From: Geobacter sp.
GTDB taxonomy: Bacteria > Desulfobacterota > Desulfuromonadia > Geobacterales > DSM-12255
Direction of reading: 5' to 3'
Length of the DNA: 16,549 nucleotides
Assembly (NCBI GenBank): GCA_012026855.1
Contig: VEOV01000287.1
Coordinates: 1 to 16,549 of the forward strand
Part shown: positions 1 through 6,465 of the stretch, piece after piece
Position numbering within the stretch: the first letter of the stretch is position 1
How the letters are laid out: each line of letters starts with the position of its first letter
Translations under genes and position numbers: made by a program
Notes under the pieces: model-generated
Told to the model about the DNA's origin: nothing
Databases searched by the model: none
Seen by the model: the letters and a program-made list of their open reading frames with translations, nothing else

Positions 1-1159
1 CCATGGTGGCGGTTGTCTGCTCGGACTGCTGGCGGAACGAGTTGAGATCAGCCTCTGCCTCGGCGGCAGCGCGAACCGTCTCGGCAATGGCCAGGGAGAT
101 TTTGCGGCTGTCGCGATCGATCGCCTCGACAATCACCTCAACGGTCTCACCTTCGCTCAGGACTTCGCGGGGGTGGTTGATCCGCTTCCCTTTGCCGATT
201 TTGGAGATATGCAGCAGCCCGTCAACACCATTGGACAGGGTGACGAAAGCGCCGAACTGGGTGAGACGGGAGACCTTGCCGGTATGGATGGAGCCGACCG
301 GGAGGTTCTCCACTGTGGCTTGCCAGGGGTCCGGCAGAGTGTCCTTCAGGCTGAAGGAGATCCGGTTTGCATCCCAGTCGATGTTCTTGATTACCACGGA
401 GATCTCATCGCCTACCGTGAGGACATCGGCCACATCCTTGACCTTGGTCCAGCCGATCTCGGATATGGGCAGCAGCCCTTCAATAGCACCGGCACGGACG
501 AAGGCGCCGAATTTCTGCAGGGAGGTTACCGTGGCATTGACCGTCATGCCCGGCTTGAGGGTCTCCTTGAGCAGTTCCCGCTCCTGAGCCGCCTCTTCTT
601 CCAGGATTGCCCGGTGGGACAGGACCAGGTTTCTCCCCCCCTCGGCGTAATCGGTGATCATGAACTTGAGCTTCTTGCCGATGAAGACAGAGCTGTCCTG
701 CACACGGCGCAGCGACATGAGCGAGTAGGGAGCAAAGCCGCGATGGGAGCCGACCCTGACCTCGAAACCACCCTTGACCTCGCGCTCCACACTACCTTCA
801 ACCGGAATACCGGCATTCCAGGCATCCTCGATCAGGGAGCGGTCAGCAGCACCGACGCCGCCGATCTTGGTGGTGAAGCGCATCTCGCCTTTCGAGCCGC
901 CGGTAAACCAGGCAGTGATCGTGTCGCCAGGCTTGACGATCAGTTCCCCTTCCGGGTCGGTGAGTTCACGCTTGTCCAGTACCCCTTCGCCCTTCTGACC
1001 GATATCAAGGAACACCCATTCGCCGGAAACATGCAGTACCCTTGCCTGAATCTGGCTCCCCGGCTTCAGCTTCCCGGTGTTTGTCTGACTTGCTGCGAAG
1101 AGTTCGGCAAAACTCTCTCCGCCGTTCTCTTCTTCGTAATCCTCAAAATTCACGCTCAT
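1..1159 (-). CDS. S1-domain RNA-binding protein (30S ribosomal protein S1-like), C-terminus cut by window edge
   Basis: The frame is open from the ATG at 1159 to the window edge, giving 386 residues with no stop, so the C-terminus is missing. Four S1-type OB-fold repeats are visible at about residues 33-98, 117-185, 203-272 and 288-360. The last two are the most canonical (KFGAFV...GLLPISEIG and QFGAFV...GLLHISKIG). The acidic N-terminus contains SFAELF, which I recall from four-domain S1 proteins of Deltaproteobacteria. Canonical proteobacterial S1 has six domains, so this is probably the shorter S1 paralogue and not the main RpsA; I therefore give no symbol. The expected role is binding mRNA or ribosomes in the cytoplasm. 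GGAGAG lies about 5 bases upstream of the ATG and fixes the start. The gene follows the exported-protein gene after a 109-base gap and is probably the last visible member of the lepA-lepB transcript. Confidence 0.9.
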   Translation of the reverse strand, partial: MSVNFEDYEEENGGESFAELFAASQTNTGKLKPGSQIQARVLHVSGEWVFLDIGQKGEGVLDKRELTDPEGELIVKPGDTITAWFTGGSKGEMRFTTKIGGVGAADRSLIEDAWNAGIPVEGSVEREVKGGFEVRVGSHRGFAPYSLMSLRRVQDSSVFIGKKLKFMITDYAEGGRNLVLSHRAILEEEAAQERELLKETLKPGMTVNATVTSLQKFGAFVRAGAIEGLLPISEIGWTKVKDVADVLTVGDEISVVIKNIDWDANRISFSLKDTLPDPWQATVENLPVGSIHTGKVSRLTQFGAFVTLSNGVDGLLHISKIGKGKRINHPREVLSEGETVEVIVEAIDRDSRKISLAIAETVRAAAEAEADLNSFRQQSEQTTATM

Positions 1160-1206
1160 TTAACTCTCCATTCTCTATTTTCATATCCCTTTGCATTCAG
1201 GATGAC

Positions 1207-1247
1207 ACCAAGGTGGCAAGGAGCTTGCGACGTAGCCAACCAAGGTG
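1207..1247. repeat. Hairpin flanked by 9-base direct repeats upstream of the S1-domain gene
   Basis: The gap 1160-1268 contains two exact copies of ACCAAGGTG, at 1207-1215 and 1239-1247. Between them is a perfect 5-base stem (GCAAG 1216-1220, CTTGC 1224-1228) with a three-base loop. There is no T-run, so it is not a classical terminator. It could be a leader structure, a processing site or part of a dispersed repeat. I found no convincing sigma70 promoter in this gap. Confidence 0.4.
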
Positions 1248-1268
1248 CTGCTTGCATGCGAAGTGAAA

Positions 1269-2168
1269 TTATTTTGCTGCAATATCCTGCCTGAGTTCTT
1301 CATAGGTAACCAGCGAAGCAATCACAGGCATAATCGTTCTGACGTTTTCGTCGTAGCCTTTAAGCCGTTTGTTAAACTCTTCGGCCCGGCTCCTGAGGCC
1401 ATCAATACTCCCGGCAAGAGCCCCTTTTTCAGCCTTGTCGGCATCCTTGCGGCTCACCAGTGATTTGGTCTTCTGCCAGTACTCGTCCGTGCTGCCGAGA
1501 TACTGCTGCAGGCCGAGCAGAAAGGAGAGCGCCGATGCAGAAAGCCCCGAGGTGGTCTCCAGCCTGGTCTGCAGATCGAGCATCTCCCTGGTCAGCTTCT
1601 GGTCGGCCAGGAAAACCAGGGCCGCCATCTCGGACTCCTTCCCTTTGGCTGACGCCCCGAGTCCGTCCACACTGGTGGTGAACTGGCTGGCCGAAGCAAT
1701 GAACTGCTTGACGCTGGCAGAGGTCTCGCTCAAAGAGAGGGCAAAGTGGGCGATGAATTTTGACAGCTGGCCGGCCTGACCCGCATAGGGAACCGGCAGA
1801 TACTTGGCAAAACCGGCGGCAAATGACCCGGCTTCCACGTATTTCGAATAACCGGCCAGGGCGCTACCCATCCACTTCACATAGCCTTCAAACTCAACCA
1901 TGGCGGCGTGCTGGCTAGCGACGGCTTTTGCCAGCTCCTTCAGCCGGGTGAGCCGCTTCTGATCCAGCTCTTCCAGAGTAAGCACCTTCTGTGACGGCAT
2001 TGCCTGCAGGCAGTCGAACAGGGGCTTGTCGACCTTGACCGGGGTCTCTTTCAGCAGGATCTGCTGCTCGGCAGCGGGCAGAGCAATATTCGCTTCAGCC
2101 CCGTACAGAGGGGCAGAGACCGTCAGTGTCGCCACGGCGCAGAGGCGGATCAGCAGAGAAACATTCAT
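1269..2168 (-). CDS. Exported alpha-helical protein of unknown function
   Basis: This 299-residue protein starts with a typical Sec signal peptide: a short basic N-terminus, a hydrophobic core at about residues 4-20 and a probable cleavage site after LYGA near residue 24. The mature part has no Cys-box or enzyme motif that I recognise. It is rich in Ala, Ser, Leu, Lys and Glu and looks largely helical, with possible coiled-coil stretches near residues 65-90 and 185-280. It is likely periplasmic. The start codon lies only two bases after the lepB stop, which suggests translational coupling. Its signal peptide would in principle be a substrate of the signal peptidase made just upstream. No function is proposed. 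The gene reading is secure; the role is unknown. Confidence 0.8.
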   Translation of the reverse strand: MNVSLLIRLCAVATLTVSAPLYGAEANIALPAAEQQILLKETPVKVDKPLFDCLQAMPSQKVLTLEELDQKRLTRLKELAKAVASQHAAMVEFEGYVKWMGSALAGYSKYVEAGSFAAGFAKYLPVPYAGQAGQLSKFIAHFALSLSETSASVKQFIASASQFTTSVDGLGASAKGKESEMAALVFLADQKLTREMLDLQTRLETTSGLSASALSFLLGLQQYLGSTDEYWQKTKSLVSRKDADKAEKGALAGSIDGLRSRAEEFNKRLKGYDENVRTIMPVIASLVTYEELRQDIAAK

Positions 2169-2170
2169 TG

Positions 2171-2818
2171 CTAGTCGATCAGTTTGCCGATATTCCTGAA
2201 GCGCACCCTGAACTTGTCATTGTCCCATGACCAGTACTTGATCAGCGCCTTCCCCTTGATCTTGGAGCTCTTGACAAAACCCCAGAAACGGCTGTCGTTG
2301 TTGCGGTCCCGGTTGTCACCCATGACAAAATAGGAATCCGGCGGCACAGTTACCGGGCCGAAGGAATCGCGGGGATTCTGGGCTTTCGGGATCAGGTCCT
2401 TCTCCTTGTGGATTTCGTGGGGGTTTTCGAAAGGCTTGCCATTGACAAACACCTTCTTGTCCTTGCCTTCCACCACATCACCCGGCAGACCGACTACCCG
2501 CTTGATGAAGTCCTTGCTGGGATCTTCCGGATACTCGAAGACCACCACATCACCCCTTTGGGGGTCGCGGATCTTGAGGATCTTGGTATCGGTAAAGGGG
2601 ATCTTGGTGCCGTAGAGAAACTTGGTGACCAGCAGGTGATCGCCGATCAGCAGCGTATCCTCCATGGAACCGGAAGGGATCTTGAACGCCTGGATCAGGA
2701 AGGTACGGATAATCAGCGCCAGAATAACGGCCACAATGATCGACTCGGCGTACTCGCGGACTATGTGCTTTTTCGCCGGTTGGGCGGCGGGAACAGTCTC
2801 TTGTTTTATCTCTTCCAT
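2171..2818 (-). CDS. lepB: Signal peptidase I
   Basis: This is type I signal peptidase, the membrane serine protease that removes Sec and Tat signal peptides on the outer face of the cytoplasmic membrane. The protein has 215 residues, a compact size with one N-terminal membrane segment (about residues 25-45). Box B reads PSGSM with catalytic Ser51. The general-base Lys106 lies in DFIKRVVGLPGD, and box E is GDNRDRNNDSRFWG at about 168-180. All catalytic elements are present. AGAGGAA upstream of the ATG supports this start. It lies downstream of lepA, separated by a 119-base inverted-repeat element, and is followed after two bases by an exported protein gene. The lepA-lepB pairing is common in bacteria. 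Confidence 0.97.
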   Translation of the reverse strand: MEEIKQETVPAAQPAKKHIVREYAESIIVAVILALIIRTFLIQAFKIPSGSMEDTLLIGDHLLVTKFLYGTKIPFTDTKILKIRDPQRGDVVVFEYPEDPSKDFIKRVVGLPGDVVEGKDKKVFVNGKPFENPHEIHKEKDLIPKAQNPRDSFGPVTVPPDSYFVMGDNRDRNNDSRFWGFVKSSKIKGKALIKYWSWDNDKFRVRFRNIGKLID

Positions 2819-2856
2819 TTCAAATTCCTCTGTAAAATGGTCTTGTGTTTCTGAAA

Positions 2857-2975
2857 CGATGCCGTATTTGCGTCAGGTTTGGCCGAGCTGAAGAAGCACC
2901 AACGCAGGCGTAGCAGCGCTACGTCGAGGCGGATGCGCCTGAAGACCGGTCAAAGATGGCGTGAAGACGGCATCG
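2857..2975. repeat. Nested inverted-repeat element between lepA and lepB
   Basis: The element is bounded by exact 9-base terminal inverted repeats (CGATGCCGT at 2857-2865, ACGGCATCG at 2967-2975). Imperfect pairing continues inward for about 29 bases on each side, including TTTGGCC against GGTCAAA. Inside are a perfect hairpin (CGTAGC 2909-2914, GCTACG 2918-2923) and a second one (AGGCG 2927-2931, CGCCT 2936-2940). The nested palindromes and the position filling an intergenic gap resemble the dispersed REP- or MITE-like intergenic repeats common in Geobacter-type genomes. No second copy is apparent in this window. It would be transcribed between lepA and lepB and could act as an attenuator or an mRNA stabiliser; that is inference. 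Confidence 0.7.
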
Positions 2976-2979
2976 TCTA

Positions 2980-4791
2980 TCAGTCTTCAACTTTGAGGAT
3001 GGCCAAAAACGCTTCCTGCGGCAGCTCAATATTGCCGACATTCTTCATCCGCTTCTTCCCCTCTTTCTGCTTTTCGAGGAGCTTCCGCTTCCGGGAAATG
3101 TCACCGCCATAGCATTTGGCCAGAACATCCTTGCGCAGCGCCTTGACGGTTTCGCGGGAAACAATCTTGTTGCCGATGGCTGCCTGAATGGCCACCTCGA
3201 ACATCTGCCGCGGAATCAGCTCTTTCATCTTTTTGACCAGGTCACGGCCACGGTAGTAAGCCTTGTCACGATGGATAATCAGCGAGAGGGCATCAACCGT
3301 TTCGTCGTTGATCAGAATATTCAGCTTGATCAGGTCGCTCTTGCGATAGTCCAGATGTTCGTAGTCAAGGGAGGCATACCCCTTGGAAATCGATTTGAGG
3401 CGGTCATAGAAATCGAGCACGATTTCATTGAGTGGCAGCTCGTAAATTATCATGACGCGGGTTGTGGTCAGATATTTTATCTCCCGCTGCACGCCACGCT
3501 TCTCTTCGCACAGGGCCAGCACCGCACCGACGTAATCGTTGGGCACATGGATATGGGCAAGGATAAACGGCTCTTCAATATAGTCGATATGGGAAAGTTC
3601 CGGCAACTTGGCAGCAGACTCGATCTGCATCATTGTGCCGTCGGTGCGGTGAATCCGGTAAACAACCGTCGGGGCAGTAGTAATCAGATCAAGATTGAAC
3701 TCACGCTCCAGCCGCTCCTGAATAATCTCCATATGGAGCAGACCGAGAAAACCGCACCTGAAGCCGAAACCGAGTGCTATGGATGTTTCCGGCTCGAAGG
3801 AAAAGGAGGAGTCGTTCAGCTTGAGTTTTGCCAGAGCATCGCGCAGCTGCTCGTACTGGGAAGTATCGATGGGATAAAGCCCGGAAAAGACCATGGGCTT
3901 GACCTCTTTAAAACCGGTAAACGCCTCTGCACAGGGCTTTTTGGATTGGGACAGGACATGGGTCACGGTATCGCCGACCTTGGCATCGGCAACATCCCGG
4001 ATGCCGGCAATAACAAAACCGACTTCACCAGCGGTAAGAGATTGCACCTCTTTCATGACCGGCGCAAAAACGCCGACCTTAAGCACCTCATAACTCCCTT
4101 TGGTCGCCATCAACAGCAGCTTGTCGCCTTTGCTCAATACGCCGTCAAAGATTCTGACCAGGATGATGACCCCCTGATACTGGTCGTACCAGGAATCAAA
4201 GAGGAGCGCTTTCAGCGGCGCGGCCGGATCCCCCTTGGGGGCCGGAATCTTCTTGACGATTTCTTCAAGAATCTCATGGATGCCGATGCCCTGCTTGGCG
4301 CTGGCCAGGACGGCAGCATGGGCATCGATGCCAATGATGTCCTCGAGCTCCTGAATGACCCGCTCGGGCTCGGCGGCCGGCAGGTCGATCTTGTTGAGCA
4401 CCGGGAACACTTCAAGGTTGTTGTCCAGGGCCAGATAGACATTGGCCAGGGTCTGGGCCTCAACCCCCTGGGAAGCGTCCACCACCAGCAGGCCTCCTTC
4501 ACAGGCGGCCAGGGAGCGGGAAACCTCGTAGGTAAAGTCAACATGGCCCGGGGTGTCGATCAGGTTGAGAATGTAGGCGGTGCCATCGTCGGCAGTGTAG
4601 TTGAGGCGGACGGTCTGGGCCTTGATGGTGATGCCCCGCTCCCGCTCAAGGTCCATCTTGTCCAGGAACTGGTCCTGCTTTTCCCGGTCTGACAGGGCGC
4701 CGGTATACTCAAGCAGGCGGTCGGCAAGGGTTGATTTGCCGTGGGCAATATGGGCTATAATAGAGAAATTGCGAATTTTATCGATGGACAT
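2980..4791 (-). CDS. lepA: Elongation factor 4 (LepA), translational GTPase with an unusual P-loop
   Basis: This is LepA/EF4, a ribosome-bound GTPase of the EF-G family that acts on stalled or mis-translocated ribosomes and in initiation. It has 603 residues, close to the usual ~600. GTPase motifs are G1 at 13-20, G2 with GIT at 53-55, DTPGH at 79-83, NKID at 133-136 and SAK at 164-166. Domains II, III and V and the LepA-specific C-terminal domain follow, ending in a conserved RKRKLLEKQKEGKKRMK-type tail. The oddity is in G1: it reads AHIAHGKS, with Ala16 where LepA and other translational GTPases have Asp (AHIDHGKS). The codon is GCC, one base away from GAC. The Shine-Dalgarno sequence is weak and a perfect dyad lies 18 bases before the ATG. 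A promoter is present upstream at 4853-4881. Confidence 0.97.
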   Translation of the reverse strand: MSIDKIRNFSIIAHIAHGKSTLADRLLEYTGALSDREKQDQFLDKMDLERERGITIKAQTVRLNYTADDGTAYILNLIDTPGHVDFTYEVSRSLAACEGGLLVVDASQGVEAQTLANVYLALDNNLEVFPVLNKIDLPAAEPERVIQELEDIIGIDAHAAVLASAKQGIGIHEILEEIVKKIPAPKGDPAAPLKALLFDSWYDQYQGVIILVRIFDGVLSKGDKLLLMATKGSYEVLKVGVFAPVMKEVQSLTAGEVGFVIAGIRDVADAKVGDTVTHVLSQSKKPCAEAFTGFKEVKPMVFSGLYPIDTSQYEQLRDALAKLKLNDSSFSFEPETSIALGFGFRCGFLGLLHMEIIQERLEREFNLDLITTAPTVVYRIHRTDGTMMQIESAAKLPELSHIDYIEEPFILAHIHVPNDYVGAVLALCEEKRGVQREIKYLTTTRVMIIYELPLNEIVLDFYDRLKSISKGYASLDYEHLDYRKSDLIKLNILINDETVDALSLIIHRDKAYYRGRDLVKKMKELIPRQMFEVAIQAAIGNKIVSRETVKALRKDVLAKCYGGDISRKRKLLEKQKEGKKRMKNVGNIELPQEAFLAILKVED

Positions 4792-4808
4792 GGATTCTTA
4801 TGAAAGAT

Positions 4809-4823
4809 ACAGGACAGTCCTGT
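4809..4823. promoter_or_regulatory. Perfect 15-base dyad in the lepA leader (possible operator or RBS-masking hairpin)
   Basis: ACAGGAC-A-GTCCTGT has seven perfectly paired bases on each side of one central base. It lies between the lepA promoter (4853-4881) and the lepA start (4791), about 18 bases before the ATG. As DNA it could bind a dimeric regulator. A one-base loop makes a tight full-length RNA hairpin unlikely unless the inner pairs open. A second short stem (TCGCT 4835-4839, AGCGA 4845-4849) lies near the predicted transcription start. Confidence 0.4.
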
Positions 4824-4852
4824 AATGATGGATTTCGCTACGCAAGCGATGA

Positions 4853-4881
4853 AATATAGCCCGAGGCGGGTTCATTGTAAA
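4853..4881 (-). promoter_or_regulatory. Predicted sigma70 promoter of lepA
   Basis: On the minus strand, TTTACA (4876-4881) and TATATT (4853-4858) are separated by exactly 17 bases. Each matches the consensus at five of six positions. Transcription would start near 4846, giving a leader of about 55 bases before lepA. It lies in the 108-base gap after queE, so lepA need not depend on the queDE transcript. Confidence 0.65.
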
Positions 4882-4899
4882 GCTAAATATGCAGGAAAA

Positions 4900-5649
4900 C
4901 TACAAAAGACCGATGAATCTGTGGGTTTGGGGAATAATCCGCACATCGGCAAGGATTCCTGACGCAAGGTCCTGGAATTCTATCAGCCTGAGCTGGGAAA
5001 GTTTGATGGTGTCATCCGGCGAGGTTTCAGGTTGGATGATCAACGGGATGTTGTCATTGACAGTAGCAATCATCCTGGCGGCCCGCTCGATTTCCCACTC
5101 CTCGGTGGCACAGTTGACCACAGTTTTCACCGAAACTTCGGTTGCCGCCGCGGTTTCCAGAAAGGCATGGTGGTGGTCCCAGAGACCGCTCTCGCCCGAC
5201 GACGACGGCAGCTTGATATCCATGCTGATGTAGTCCAGATCGTTGACAATCTTGAACAGGGCGATGTGCAGCACACCGTTGGTCTCCAGATGCACGGGGA
5301 GGATTCCCTTCAGCTCCGGCAGCCAGGTGTGAATGGCATCCACCTGCAGGAGCGGCTCTCCGCCGGTCAGGGAGATGGAATGATGCACACCGGGCCAGCC
5401 CCGCTGCCACCGCTCCAGCAGCTCAATCACCTTGGGCATGGAGACCGGGTTGGCCATCTGCTGAAAATCCTGGCGCCCCGGGGTCAGCTCAAAGCGGCAG
5501 TGATCGAAATCAACGGCATTGGTATCACAGTAATCGCAGTCCAGATTGCAGCCGCGAAAACGGATGAAGACCTGGCGCCGGCCGATGAGGTCCCCCTCCC
5601 CCTGGATGGAGGAGAATACCTCTATCAGATCAGCAGTGTCACTCTTCAT
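4900..5649 (-). CDS. queE: 7-carboxy-7-deazaguanine synthase
   Basis: QueE is a radical-SAM enzyme that converts 6-carboxy-tetrahydropterin, the product of QueD, into 7-carboxy-7-deazaguanine on the way to preQ0 and queuosine in tRNA. From the ATG at 5649 it has 249 residues. The [4Fe-4S] cluster motif CNLDCDYC has Cys34, Cys38 and Cys41. GGEPL at 96-100 is the usual SAM-binding motif, and the C-terminus PQTHRFIGLL is typical of the family. I prefer the ATG at 5649, which overlaps the queD end by 11 bases and suggests coupling. An in-frame TTG at 5667 would add six residues, and neither start has a good Shine-Dalgarno sequence. The pairing with queD strongly supports the assignment. Confidence 0.95.
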   Translation of the reverse strand: MKSDTADLIEVFSSIQGEGDLIGRRQVFIRFRGCNLDCDYCDTNAVDFDHCRFELTPGRQDFQQMANPVSMPKVIELLERWQRGWPGVHHSISLTGGEPLLQVDAIHTWLPELKGILPVHLETNGVLHIALFKIVNDLDYISMDIKLPSSSGESGLWDHHHAFLETAAATEVSVKTVVNCATEEWEIERAARMIATVNDNIPLIIQPETSPDDTIKLSQLRLIEFQDLASGILADVRIIPQTHRFIGLL

Positions 5650-6010
5650 AGTAGGAAGCGCAGGCAACGTCAGATTCCCAGACAGTCACCATCTCCAGTT
5701 TGATATTGCCATCGTTGAGCTGTTTGGCGAGTTCGTGGTAAAGGAAGCGGGAGATATTCTCCGAAGACGGGGATTGGCCGCTAAAGAACGTCAGTTCGTT
5801 GAGATATTTATGATCGAGGTTCCCCAGGAGTTCCTTGGTTCTGGCCTTGAGAATCTTGAAATCAATGCCCAGGCCGGCCTTGTCAAGCTCACTTGCCCCG
5901 ACCGTAACCTCGACCCGCCAGTTGTGGCCGTGCAGGTTCTCGCACTCCCCCTGGTAATTGTTGAGATTATGCGCTGCCGCAAAAGAAGAGAGTATTTTCA
6001 GTCTGTACAT
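5639..6010 (-). CDS. queD: 6-carboxy-5,6,7,8-tetrahydropterin synthase
   Basis: QueD converts 7,8-dihydroneopterin triphosphate to 6-carboxy-tetrahydropterin, the first dedicated step of 7-deazaguanine synthesis. The 123 residues have the usual family length. Zinc ligands His14, His27 and His29 (the HGHNW motif) are present, as are the catalytic Cys23, His67 in NLDHKYLN, the SPSSEN motif near 80-84 and Glu112 in VWES. AGGGGAA stands before the ATG. It is the first gene of the queD-queE pair and its end overlaps queE. No preQ1 riboswitch is visible upstream. The remaining pathway genes (queC, folE, queF) are not in this window. Confidence 0.96.
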   Translation of the reverse strand: MYRLKILSSFAAAHNLNNYQGECENLHGHNWRVEVTVGASELDKAGLGIDFKILKARTKELLGNLDHKYLNELTFFSGQSPSSENISRFLYHELAKQLNDGNIKLEMVTVWESDVACASYYEE

Positions 6011-6130
6011 TATTGGTTCCCCTTACTGCGGAATAAAAAGCTGGCTTAACTCTACCATGAAGCCGAAAAAAAAATCCAGTGGCAAGACGGCAGCGCCAGA
6101 GCATCCTGCAAGATTGTCAGCGGTTCGCAC

Positions 6131-6159
6131 TTGACGAAGCAACAACTATTGCTTATACT
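6131..6159 (+). promoter_or_regulatory. Predicted sigma70 promoter of tRNA-Leu
   Basis: TTGACG (6131-6136) and TATACT (6154-6159) are separated by exactly 17 bases and match the sigma70 consensus at five of six positions each. Initiation would fall near 6166, about five bases before the tRNA 5' end. Confidence 0.8.
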
Positions 6160-6170
6160 CCGCAACCATT

Positions 6171-6256
6171 GCCAGAGTGGCGGAATGGTAGACGCAGTGG
6201 ACTCAAAATCCACCGGGGGCAACCTCGTGCCGGTTCGAGTCCGGCCTCTGGTACCA
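6171..6256 (+). tRNA. tRNA-Leu(CAA)
   Basis: This is an 86-base class II tRNA. The acceptor stem pairs GCCAGAG (6171-6177) with CTCTGGT (6246-6252), with a G-T pair at the end. The anticodon stem is GTGGA/TCCAC (6197-6201, 6209-6213) around the loop CTCAAAA, whose anticodon CAA (6204-6206) reads UUG. The variable arm is long, and the T arm is GCCGG-TTCGAGT-CCGGC. The discriminator A and the CCA end are encoded (6253-6256). It has its own promoter and terminator, so it is a single-gene transcription unit divergent from queD. Confidence 0.97.
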
Positions 6257-6287
6257 AGTGACAATCAGCAGCAAGCCGCAGCAATAG

Positions 6288-6316
6288 AAAAAGCCCTGAT
6301 CTCTCAGGGCTTTTTT
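6288..6316. terminator. Bidirectional intrinsic terminator
   Basis: The stem GCCCTGA (6293-6299) and TCAGGGC (6304-6310) is perfect, with a four-base loop. It is followed by six T on the plus strand and preceded by five A, which become a T-run on the minus strand. It can end the tRNA-Leu transcript and the opposing kinase transcript. Confidence 0.9.
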
Positions 6317-6336
6317 GTTTTCTTCTGGAAGAGCAG

Positions 6337-6465
6337 CTACAGGTTGAACACTCTGCGGAGATCGGCTTCCTTCAGCGGCTTGCCTAAAAAAGCGCTGGCC
6401 CCGAGGTCCAGGCAGACAGCCCTGTCACTGGGGTCATTTGATGAGGTCATGACAATGACCGGCAT
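6337..6465 (-). pseudogene. Response-regulator receiver domain remnant (C-terminal third only)
   Basis: Directly behind the kinase is a 42-codon frame from the ATG at 6465 to the TAG at 6337. It reads like the end of a REC domain: beta-4 MPVIVMTSS with the conserved Thr/Ser position, then DLGASAFLGKP with the conserved beta-5 Lys-Pro (Lys29), then a closing helix. The first two thirds of a receiver (about 80 residues, with the acidic pocket and phospho-acceptor Asp) are absent. Its ATG overlaps the kinase stop in TGATG. The simplest explanation is a deletion joining the end of the kinase gene to the middle of a cognate response-regulator gene. Translation of the 42 residues is possible, but they could not be phosphorylated. 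Confidence 0.75.

Noticed and set aside
173..1294. Long plus-strand frame of 373 codons
   Set aside because: It is antisense to the S1-domain gene, whose protein is clearly recognisable. The plus-strand translation shows no family features and has no ribosome-binding site.
3271..4692. Plus-strand frame of 473 codons
   Set aside because: It is the mirror of lepA, a product of codon bias in a GC-rich gene. The predicted protein resembles nothing known.
6011..6170. preQ1 riboswitch before queD
   Set aside because: I looked for the short H-type pseudoknot motif with an A-rich tail; nothing similar is present in the leader.
6171..6320. tRNA-Leu as an integration site for a mobile element
   Set aside because: No integrase gene, no direct repeat of the tRNA 3' end and no cargo follow. 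The tRNA is directly followed by its terminator and the kinase unit.
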